Assembly (NCBI GenBank): GCA_964019695.1
Contig: OZ026525.1
Coordinates: 60,172,253 to 60,236,252 of the forward strand
Direction: 5' to 3'
Length of the DNA: 64,000 nucleotides
DNA from: Loripinus fragilis
Lineage: Eukaryota; Mollusca; Bivalvia; Lucinida; Lucinidae
Position numbers and translations under genes: made by a program. Under the pieces are notes generated by a model. It was not told the DNA's origin. It saw only the letters and a program-made list of their open reading frames with translations, and ran no database searches. This document shows positions 10,901 to 22,900 of this stretch, in pieces (position 1 is the first letter of the stretch; every line of letters starts with the position of its first letter).

Positions 10901-13900
10901 GTCATATGGTAAACCTTCTAAAATTTCGAAACAAATTCAAACTCTTATTAACTCTTTCCTTGCCAACAGCAGCTTTTGTCGTTTGCTGGTAACCTTTGCA
11001 AACAGTTTGGACCCAGATCAGGAGCAACAGAAAGTCGCTCCTGATCTGGAGAATGTCACTCCTGATCTGGATCCAAACCGTTTGACACTCTGATAGTGTT
11101 CCTCCGAGATTTTTTTTTAATAAAGTTAATTTGAAAAAAAAAGGTTCAGCAGATGAGAACAAAAGCATGAAATATTACCCAGCATGCAAAGAGTTGAATA
11201 TAATGAGAGCTGTCCCAGGACAGTATAGCATGCCTGAGGAGCACTTGCACATTTTTTTAGGTATTTCCTGTGAATAGTATAACAAAAGAATCTACTAATG
11301 TATATTGAGCTTTTATGCTTAGCTTAAGTTGATTGAGAATTTAATTTTCTTTTAGTTTTTGTAGGTATATATTTGGGTCCACAACCTTTAACGTGCAAAT
11401 CATGCATTCAGCATACAACAAAATTTGATTTTAGCTTTCTTGATTTTTAGGAAAATCAGGCTTATTATTTTATGTCAACAGCAAGCAATTCTTTGACACA
11501 ATATATATTTATATGTATATGTACACTAGTATCTGTACACAAAACTAACCAGTGTATCTTACAGATCTTCGGTAAAAGAGATACAGTATTATAATAATCT
11601 ATTTACTAACTGTCTACAGGACTTTAGTTAAGAGTGTGCAACGAAAATTTAATTTTCTTATTTCTCAACCAAAACATATGTTGTGGGTAATCAAAAGAAC
11701 CGTCTCAACGAGACGGTTCTTTTGAGCACCCAAAACATATGTTAAAATTGATGGGTAAGAAAATATTTACAATTTTACGTTGAAAATTTTTGTTAATCTA
11801 AACCTGTGCTGTCTATCTTACACTTTTTCTTTACCTGACAGCTAGAGTACTGTACAACATAAAGCAATGATCTATTGTACTAGCCTCTATTCTAACCTCG
11901 TTTCTAAACTCCTTCCCCACTAGTGCTGAAAACCTTTGCAAACAGTCGGCCCTGATCTGGAACTAAACTGTTTGAAAATTTGATGGTATTACTGAAATGG
12001 TTAATTTTAAAATTACCCAGCATGCCAAGAGTTAACACTAACCTGTGTATCTTACACTTTTTCCATATTGGACAGTCCAGAAGTATGGCACACTCTTAAT
12101 GGCTTGTTTCTTACCAAGAATATTTAATGCTGCATTTCTACCTGAAATATATAATAGACAGAAATAGGTAAATATTACAGGGTTCCCACAGAAATCAATG
12201 ATTTTTCAATGATCAACAATGTAATTTCCATGACTATTTAATGCATGGCCTCCAACCTCCCCTTATAGCACCATCTTCACCACGCTGATCATAAATACGG
12301 AATGCAGCAACAGTAATGTATTTAAATAAGCATGCTTGTAGACCATGCATGCATTTTGAAATAATTAAAACTTGAAACCATCAGTAGTCAGAAAACTAGC
12401 TGTCAGACAAACAAGTTTTGTGTGTCTGACAGCTAGTTTCCTGGCTACTGGTGGTTTTATTGAATCATTTCACAAAATTCCATTTTTCCATGATTATTCA
12501 TTTTTTTTTCAAATTCCATGATTTTTCCATGCATGGAACTTTTTTTGGTGATTTTCCAGGTTTTCCATGATTTCCAGAGCTTGTGGAAACCCTGATATTA
12601 TGAACTTTTTTGCATATGCTGCCTGACAAAATGGCCAAGGGAACCAGTGCAGATCTTGGTGTCTTCTGTGAGCTATAATGAAATGAATTTTGTGAAGAAG
12701 AAAAAACATAAATGTAAATATTCTAAATAAACATGAACATTTTTCACTTTGATTATCAAAGCTATGCGATAAGTACAAAAAACTAAAATGTACTCGCTTA
12801 TCTCTTAAAAGACAAAAACAAATGAGCCTCGACATGAGATTTCCAACAATGTGATTTGTGCGACGACCAGAGCCTCAGATCAGCCTGCGCATGCACGCAG
12901 TCTGATCAGAGCCTTTGCTAGTCCCTTGAATATTTAGCTACTGACAAAACAGCATTTTGAGGGTCTAAGCTTAAAAGGCGGCTACACAGGCTCGTCTGAG
13001 TCTACACATGTCAAAATGCCACATTGTTGGAAATCACATTATAATTTCAAAATTCCAACCTGTGACCCCTTAAAATGTATACTGGGAATAAGAGTGTCCT
13101 TCATATGTATTGTTGTGGCACAAGGAAATCCCACCCGAGGACCCGAATAATTCTTCAGAAACGAGGCTCTGCCGAGTTTCTGACGAAATTATCCGGGTCC
13201 TAGGGTGGGATTTCCTTGTCCCACAAAAATACATCATAATGGATACTTTTTCTTGCCTACTTTGTGATTTTGTAAGGTTTTATATGAATTCTGTCTGTTT
13301 CGCATAAAAATTAAGATTTTTTTGCATTTATTCCAATCGGAAAAATAAGTTCACCAACATATTTTCTAGATGCAAGAACAGATCTGATGTAAACATAATT
13401 TAACAGCTAAAAACGGAAGCGAAATAGCATTTCAAGTGTCAGTTTTGTTTTTGGGGGGGTTGAAAAAAACGTCCATGTCAGTATCTATTGACAAAGACTT
13501 TATTGCACTAAACAGCATCAATAACGTGTGTCATATTGTTGATGCATTTTAGTGACGTCATTTAACAATGTGAAAATGTCTGATGCATTAAAGGTTGCCG
13601 TTTAGATATTTCTACATAATATTTTGACGTAAATTACTCTGTAATCAGCCTAAATTGTTATAATTTGAAGTCACATGGATGGGATAAGTTAGTCATGTGG
13701 ATGGGATAAGCAGGTCATGTGGATAGGATAAGGAAATTCCGCACGGCTTTTTGCATACCTTGCTTGTCTCGAGCAATAAGTGGGTGATAATAGTCTATCC
13801 AAGCATGGGTGCTCGGACATTTCGGCCACGGACATTTCGGCCTAGGACGTTTCGGCCTGGACATTTCGGCCTAGGACGTTTCGGCCACGCAAAATGCCAA

Positions 13901-16900
13901 AGGTGGACGTTTCGGCCATAACCATAAATTTTGGGTTTGGGATGTGGGCATGCATAAATGTGTGACACATTTCATAATCTTTTGAAATCAAATATGCATG
14001 TGAATACTTACAGTTGATTCAAAGATGCATGATAATAAGAGTATGCTATTTTTCATAGAAACAGGTAAATTATGGTGTATATTATACAGAAGTAAATGAT
14101 ATATACCTGTATAAAGTACCCATTACCTGATTTAGTTTATATTTTTTGTTTACAACAATTCTCGTGTACCTTTGAATCTACTGTACATTACAAATGATGA
14201 ATGTTAACTACTTTCATGCTGAACCTGGGTTCATCTTTTTCTTCAAAACACTGCAGATCCAGATCAGCAATCTCCCTACCTGATCAGGATCCACACTGTT
14301 TCCACACTGTTTTCATCTCTGCTTGTAAATACATGCAGTTTAATAACTGATAAAAATTAGGGAGAAATACTATGTAAAGTATATAAGATTATTCAGTCAA
14401 TTATTTCCTAAGAAATGCATCACACATTTATACATGCACACACCCCAACCCGCAATTTATGGTTTTGGCCGAAACGTCCACCTTTGGCATTTTACGTGGC
14501 CGAAACGTCCGTGGCCGAAATGTCCGGGCCGAAACGTCCTAGGCCGAAATGTCCGTGGCCGAAATGTCCTACATTCCTAAGCATGATGTGAATGAATGTA
14601 TCATCCGTATAAACCTACCATGGGCATGAGCCATCTGCCAATGTTGGACATTAGCATTCTTCAATCCCACTGTAAACAACGGAAACTCTACAATGATGCG
14701 TATACATCAGTATAAACCTACCATGGGCATGAGCCATCTGCCAATGTTGGACATTAGCATTCTTCAATCCCACTGTAAACAACTGAAACTCTACAATGAT
14801 GTGTATACATCAGTATAAACCTACCATGGGCATGAGCCATCTGCCAATGTTGGACATTAGCATTCTTCAATCCCACTGTAAACAACGGAAACTCTACAAT
14901 GATGTGTATACATCAGTATAAACTTACCATGGGCATGAGCCATCTGCCAATGTTGGACATAAGCATTCTTCAATCCCACTGTAAACAACGGAAACTCTAC
15001 AATGATGTGTATACATGTGTTGGACATTAGCATTCTTCAATCCCACTGTAAACAACGGAAACTCTACAATGATGCGTATACATCAGTATAAACTTACCAT
15101 GGGCATGAGCCATCTGCCAATGTTGGACATTAGCATTCTTCAATCCCACTGTAAACAACGGAAACTCTACAATGATGTGTATACATCAGTATAAACCTAC
15201 CATGGGCATGAGCCATCTGCCAATGTTGGACATTAGCATTCTTCAATCCCACTGTAAACAACGGAAACTCTACAATGATGTGTATACATCAGTATAAACC
15301 TACCATGGGCATGAGCCATCTGCCAATGTTGGACATTAGCATTCTTCAATCCCACTGTAAACAACGGAAACTCTACAATGATGTGTATACATCAGTATAA
15401 ACCTACCATGGGCATGAGCCATCTGCCAATGTTGGACATTAGCATTCTTCAATCCCACCGTAAATAATGGAAACTCTACAATGTCACCAGCTGCATACAC
15501 ATCCTGTTGATCTGTTGCCATATACTGAAAAAATAATATAAAATTAAAACTTGAAAGCTCTGAAAATTCAATTGGGAAAATATTGGGCTCAATTTTTTTT
15601 AAAGAAAAGAAATATTAACCCTTAAAGCACCAAGAAAAAATGCATCTGAAAATGTTGTCTGAAGTCGTCTGCTGCAAATAATCGCCTAACATTACTGACG
15701 AGTTAAGTATATAGGCAAACAGCTTGGACCCAGAACAGACTGCTCCAATAGGAGCAGTCTGATCTTGGTCTACACTGTTTGCCATAGAGGCTTCTTAAAC
15801 ATTTCAGCAGACGAGAAAAGCAGACGACTTTTGTTGCGATTGGTGCATTTAGGGTTAATGACACCAAAAACAGATTCTGAGATAGAGATATCGTACATTC
15901 CAGATCAATGCCTACCTCTGTAGTATTATGCTTGATAGAGGATCTTACATGAGAGCTCCCCTTGTTGCAGATATAGAGGATCTTACATGAGTGCTCCTCT
16001 TGTTGCAGATATATAGGATCTTATATGAGTGTTCCCCTTGTTGCAGATATAGAGGATCTTACATGAGTGCACTTGTTTATTGATTTATTAAAAGAGTCTT
16101 GAAAAAGAGATAAAATGCGAGGGTTGCCTAGCATTTTATCTCTTTTCCACAGCAAATTTAATAAATTCAATAACAAAAGAGCACGAATGTTAGATTCTAT
16201 TTATCATATGACATTAAGATTACTTTGAAATCCCATTTCTTGCGAAAAAAAGTGATTATTTTGTTATTATGTACCCAACGTTGTTATGGACGCTTTCCGA
16301 AAATCTGTAAACCACTGGTGGTTTATTGATTTTAATGTATGGCGTTATTTCACTCCCAGACGCAACATTATGTGATAAAGCTTCTTTTTTCATAATAACA
16401 TGTATAGTTATAGTATGAAAACATTTTTTGTTTGTTTCAGTTCTTAACATCCCAGTCAACAATATTTCAGTTATGTCAGGACAGGTCTTCCTGTGTTGAA
16501 CCAGTACTAAGCTAGGATTAATGTGTCTTGCTCAAGGACACAATGCAGTGATGCCGATGAGGCTCGAACCCACAACCCCTCGATCTCAAATCAAGCACTC
16601 TACCACTGAGCCAAATCGCTACTCTTGTATGTATACATGATGTTATATAATTATCACAATCACAGACCAAACTTGGGACCATAATTAAATAAAGAATGAA
16701 AAAAGTCAATAAGCAATGCTTATTAGATACCCCCCGCACAGAAAGATTCAGTGAAAAAAACTTGGCAAGTTATAGTTCAAACCAGTAGAACTTAGTTTTG
16801 AAAAGATTTCAGAAGAATCTGTGCAAACAAAAATTATAAAATCCTCCATGCATATGTTCAACGTGTCTACATTGTATCGACAAAGTATCAAATTGCTCCT

Positions 16901-19900
16901 GGACAATTAAAAGCTGTGGTAGGAGTTGATCGGCCCATAAAGGCACTATCCATGCATATACAAAAGCCATATAAGGAAATAATTGTCTAAGTTCTAAAGC
17001 TGTCATTTTGTCAAAAATTATCTTTTTTCAACCAGACTCCTTCATGCATATGTTCAATGTGTCTATATTGTATAGGAAAAGTATCAAATTGCTCCATTAA
17101 AAGCTGTGGTAGGAGTTGATCAGCCCATGAAGGCAACATCTATGCATATACAGGGAAAAATTGTCTAAGTTCTCACAGCTGTCATTTTGTCAAAAATTAT
17201 TTTTTCTGAACCAAACTCCTTCATGCATATGTTCAATGTGTCTACATTGTATAGGCAAAGTATCAAATTGTTCCATCAAAAGCTGTAGTAGGAGTTGATT
17301 GGCCCATGAAGGCACCATCTATGCATATAGAAAAGCCCTATTAGGGAAAAATTGTCTAAGTTCTAAAGCTGTCATTTTGTCAAAAATTATCTTTTTTCAA
17401 CCAGACTCCTTCATGCATATGTTCAATGTGTCTATATTGTATAGGAAAAGTATCAAATTGCTCCATTAAAAGCTGTGGTAGGAGTTGATCGGCCCATGAA
17501 GGCAACATCTATGCATATACAGGGAAAATTGTTTAAGTTCTCACAGCTGTCATTTTGTCAAAAATTATTTTTTCTGAACCAAACTCCTTCATGCATATGT
17601 TCAATGTGTCTACATTGTATAGGCAAAGTATCAAATTGTTCCATCAAAAGCTGTAGTAGGAGTTGATTGGCCCATGAAGGCACCATCTATGCATATAGAA
17701 AAGCCCGATTAGGGAAAAATTGTCTAAGTTCTCATGGCTGTCATTTGGTCAAAAATTATTTTTTCTGAACCAAACTCCTTCATGCACATGTTCAAAGTGT
17801 CTACATTGTATAGGCAAAGTATCAAATTGCTTCATCAAAAGCTGTGGTAGAAGTTGATCCGCACATGAAGGCACCATCTGCATATACAAACACCTTATTA
17901 GGGAAAAATTGTCTAAGTTCTCACAGCTGTCATTTTGTCAAAAAAATTATTTTTTCTGAACCAAACTCCTTCAAGCATATGTTCAATGTGTCTACATTGT
18001 ATAGGAAAAGTATCAAATTGTTCCATCAAAAGCTGTGGTAGGAGTTGATCGGCCCATGTATGGCCTATAATAGCATAAGCATAAAGCCCTATATTAAAAG
18101 CCATTTAGAACTACAAAGGGAAATAACTCTAATAGAATTGGCCCCTAGCCCTTACTTTTTTGTCTAAAGTATTTGTCTTGCATATATGAACATGTTTGCA
18201 AGGTTTGATGAAAATCCGGCCCATGTATGGCCTATAATAGCATAAGCATAAAGCCCTATATTAAAAGCCATTTAGAACTACAAAGGGAAATAACTCTAAT
18301 AGAATTGGCCCCTAGCCCTTACTTTTTTGTCTAAAGTATTTGTCTTGCATATATGAACATGTTTGCAAGGTTTGATGAAAATCCAGCGATGACTTTTCAA
18401 GATATTAAAAAAAACAAAGTGTTACGGACGGACGGACGGACGGACGGACGGACAACGTGAAAACAGTATACCCACCACAAACAAAGTTTGCGGGGGGTAT
18501 AATTACATGTTGTTTAAAAGGTTCTATTTAAAAGTATGTTGTGGGTACAAAAAGAACAGTTCTTTCAAGTATCCATAACATTTTGATTAGAATTGATATG
18601 AGCCCCGACATGATATTTCCATGCGACCAGCAAAGCCTCAGATCAGCCTGCGCATATGCGCAGTCTGATCAGAGCTTTTGCTAGTCACTTGAATATTCTA
18701 TGACTGTTAAGCTACTGACGGAGTATCATTTGGAGATTCTCAGCTTAAAAAGAGGATGACAGGCTCGTATGAGTGTACACTTGCCAAAATGCCACACTGT
18801 TGGAAATCACATGTTGTGGGTCATATTTCTTTCAAATGTGTCTTCTTAACTCTTTAACTTTCTTTGCTAACGATGACTTTTGTTGTCTACAAAAGTCACC
18901 GTCAGCAAAATAAGAGTTAAGTAGAGGAAATGGGAGTCAACTGTTTTTTTCCTGAGATCTTTTGTTTTACAGACTATTTCGGCTGGCACATAAGATTTTG
19001 GTACTTATCGCATATGTGCAAAAGCCTCCTTTGAATGCCCATGATGACGTATCCAGTGGGGCTACAGGTCTTCATCTTCATCCAAACTTTGTGTATGCCA
19101 GCAGCCAAGGTTCTGGCAAGTCTGCACCATTGTGTAGTCTAGCCTGATCCTTCATTGCTCGACAGTGTGATACTGTAAATTAGGAAATTTTGTGAGAATT
19201 TTATTTTCGCAAATAGTGTCAAAAGACATATTGGAGACATTTAAAATGGCAACTAATTAAGATATGATTTACCTACATCAGTAAACTATGGAGTGATTTC
19301 GCCATTTTTCGATGATTTAATATTCACGAAACTTCGCATATGCGAAGTTTTGTGAATATAAAAACCTCACAAAAATTTCAGAATTTACAGTAATTACCAA
19401 ACTTTCATGTACTGGCTGACTTGCTCTGCCTGTTTGTTAGTGTTGATGCTCTACTTCCCAGTCAACATTTTTTCAGTTATATTGGGAAAATTTCAAGTCC
19501 TGTTTGTTCGTGTTGATTCTAATGCTTGATGCTTTACTTCCCAGTCAACCATTTTTCAGTTATGTTGGGACAATTTCAAATCTCCCTAGTTTGAACCAGC
19601 ACTAAGCAACAGATAAAATGTCTCGCTCAAGGACACAACACAGTGACTCTGGTAAGCCTCTAACTAGCAACCCTTAGATCCCCAGTCTATCGCCCTACCA
19701 ACTGAGCCACTCGGTTCCGCTTGCTGGCTCCCTTTTACAAGGTGTACCCAAGAGCTCATGTAAAGAGCAGCCTAATCTCACTATAGGTTTTGTATTTCTG
19801 GTATTTGTGGGTTCTTTTATAGAATTGGTCAAATGATTCAAGCAGCGATTTTCCCTGGTTCATTAACACTACATTTTATGCCACAACACAAACAGGCAAA

Positions 19901-22900
19901 GCTGCAGACCCTGCTGAGAGTTTTATTGCCTACCATGACAGTTAATTTTGTTTGTTTAATTTGATTCTTTACGTCCCATTAACAATCTTTCAGTTATAAA
20001 GGGACGGGTCTTCCTGGGTTGAACCAGTACTAAGCTAGGATTAATGTGTCTTGCTCAAGGACACAACGCAGTGACGCCGGTGAGGCTCGAACCCGCGGCC
20101 CCTCGGTCTCGAGTGAAGCACTGAGCCACTGCGCTCCCACCATGACAGTTAATAGCCATTGTTGTTGTTGTTGTTGTTATTGGCCCTTTGGCCAAAGTAT
20201 CTCTCAGGTATGTTCGATTCTCGGTAGATATAGCTACTCCTAGTAAAATCTCTCAAGTATGTTATTTATAGCTAGTGTGTCGGGTTCAGTTGTTTAGTTA
20301 TATTAATAAATTTCATAGTTTGGGTAATTTATTGTTTGTCAAATCTTTTAGTTTTAGAGAGGAAATCTTCAAATATTAAGTTGATGCTGTCTCTAAAGGG
20401 TTTCAATGGATTGTCTTTGGATACTTCCAAGAATGTTTTTGCACTGAAATCGTTGATTCCACAACTGTAAAACAATCTTGTTCTCAGCCTTTCACGTATA
20501 TCCTCATACAATGCACAGTCTTCTATGAAGTGCTGAACACTCTCCGGATCCCCACATCTACAATTTGGTGAATCTTGCAAACCAGTCTTGTATCTATATT
20601 CATTCAGCCTGCAGTACCCTGTTCTGAGTTCAGATATAATTATACCCGCTTTTTTCTTTAGAAAAAAAGGGTATATTAATTTCGTGTCAAAGTCGGTCCG
20701 TCGTCCGTCCGTCCGTCCGTCCGTGCGTACGTCCGTCCGTCACGTTTCTTGTAAATGTATCTCCTCCTAAACCATTAGAGGTAGCAACTTCAAACTTTGT
20801 AGGTGAATAGGTCATATGATGTAGAGGGTACTGGGCGACATTTCGTGTGACCTTGACCCCAAGGTCAAGGTCAAATATTGTATTTTCTTGTAATTGTTTC
20901 TCCTCCTAAATGGTTAGACGTAGCAACTTCAAACTTTGTAGGTGAATAGGTCACATGATGTAGAGTGTACTGGGCAACATTTTGCGTGACCTTGACCCCA
21001 AGGTCAAGGTCAAAGGTCAAATATTGAATTTTCTTGTAAATGTATCTCCTCCTAAACCGTTAGAGGTAGCAACTTCAAACTTTGTAGGTGAATAGGTCAC
21101 TTCATGTAGAGGGTACTGGGCAACATTTTGCGTGACCTTGACCCCAAGGTCAAGGTCAAAGGTCAAATATTGAATTTTCTTGTAAATACATCTCCTCCTA
21201 AACCGCTAGAGGTAGCAACTTCAAACTTTGTAGGTGAATAGGTCACATGATGTAGAGGGTACTGGGTGACATTTCGTGTGACCCCAAGGTCAAGGTCAAA
21301 GGTCAAATATTGTATTTTCTTGTAAATGTATCTCCTCCTAAACGGTTAGACCTAGCAACTTCAAACTTTGTAGCTGAATAGGTCACATGATGTAGAGGGT
21401 ACTGGGCAACATTTTGTATGACCAGGTCAAAGGTCAAATATTGACTTTTCTTGTAAATGCTTCTCCTAAAGCTTTTGATGTAGTAACTTCAAACTCTGTA
21501 GGTGCATAGGTCACATGATGTAGAGGGCACTGGGCAACATTTAGTGTGACCTTGACCTGAAGGTCAAGGTCAAATAATGTACTTTCTTGTAAATGCATCT
21601 TCTCCTAAACTGTTGGACGTAGCACCTTCAAACTTTGCAGGTGCAAAGGTCATATGATTTGGAGGGCACTAGACAACATTTGGTGTGACCTTGACCCATA
21701 GGTCAAGGTCATTTAGTGTATTTAGTGTATTTTTAGTAAATGCTTCTCCTCCTTAACCATTGGACATAGCAACTTCAAACTTAACAGGTGCATAGGTCAT
21801 ATTATGTTGAAGGTACTGAGCAGCATTTTGTGTGACCTTGACCCCAAGGTAAAGGTTATAGGTCAAAAAGCGGGTATTTGCGATGGTTTACCATCGACTT
21901 CTGCTCTAGTTCTCTGTGTCTTGATGCTTTGCATAGGAACCGTCTGCACATTTACTGAGGGCCGGAGATCAAACAACTGTCTTCCTGTGGCTCCAGCCTC
22001 CCATCTCTTCTGCCATTTTATATTGCAGGATTCTTGAACTGCTGTCTTTATATCCAGTGCTGTAACCGGGTTGGTGACTTCAGGCATTCTTTCGGCCTCT
22101 TCTGCAGCTGTCTTTGCTAATTGATCTGCAATTTCATTACCAGCTATGTCTGCATGTCCCGGTGTCCATTCCGCCAAAATATTTAACTCATTGCATGATA
22201 AGCGCAATTTGTCATCTGCTGATAACCCTTGCAAACAGTTTGGACCCAGATTAGGCCCGACAAATTGTCGGGCCTAATCTGGATCCAAAGTGTTTGACAC
22301 CCTAATGGTATTCATGAAAGAATTTTTCAGAAAAGGTGATTTTGAAAAAAAAAAGACAACAAAAAATCATCAAAATTTACCCAAAATTTACTCAGCCTGC
22401 AAGATAATGGTCCTCGCAGACCTCAGCGCTTTGATAAAATTTGATATGGTTCTAACATAGCCTGGAAAACTGAGCAATCATCTATTACAGACTGTAAAGA
22501 CCAGTGCCTCTAATACATAGCTCTGTCTCATTAGCTACTTGATGTACCTCATTAACTGGTATGAATCCCCTGTCAGTCATGTTGATCCCTGATCCCTTGA
22601 GGAAGTCTGTAGCAGGTGCAACACCTACAATGTAAACAAGACAGTCAAGCTGGCCCTTAACTCTTTCCTTGCTAGCAGTGGCATTTGTCATCTGCCGATA
22701 ACCTTTGCAAACAGTTTGGACCCAGGTCAGGACCGGCAGAATGTCGGTCCTGAGCTGGATCTAAACCATTTGATACTCTGATGGTGTTCCTGAAAGATTT
22801 TTTTTTTTGAAAAAGTTAATTTTGAAAAGAGTCAGTAGACGACAACAGGAGTATTAAAAATTACCCAGCATGCAAAGAGTTAATTGCTTATTTTGTTTGA

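Noticed and set aside
13122..13222. Stem resembling a rho-independent terminator or a microRNA precursor
   Set aside because: The host is eukaryotic, and the 112-bp palindrome is better explained as a MITE; no microRNA seed conservation can be judged here.
16518..16739. Minus-strand frame reading '[21 protein letters not shown]'
   Set aside because: Typical conceptual translation of a tRNA-derived SINE head, not a protein.
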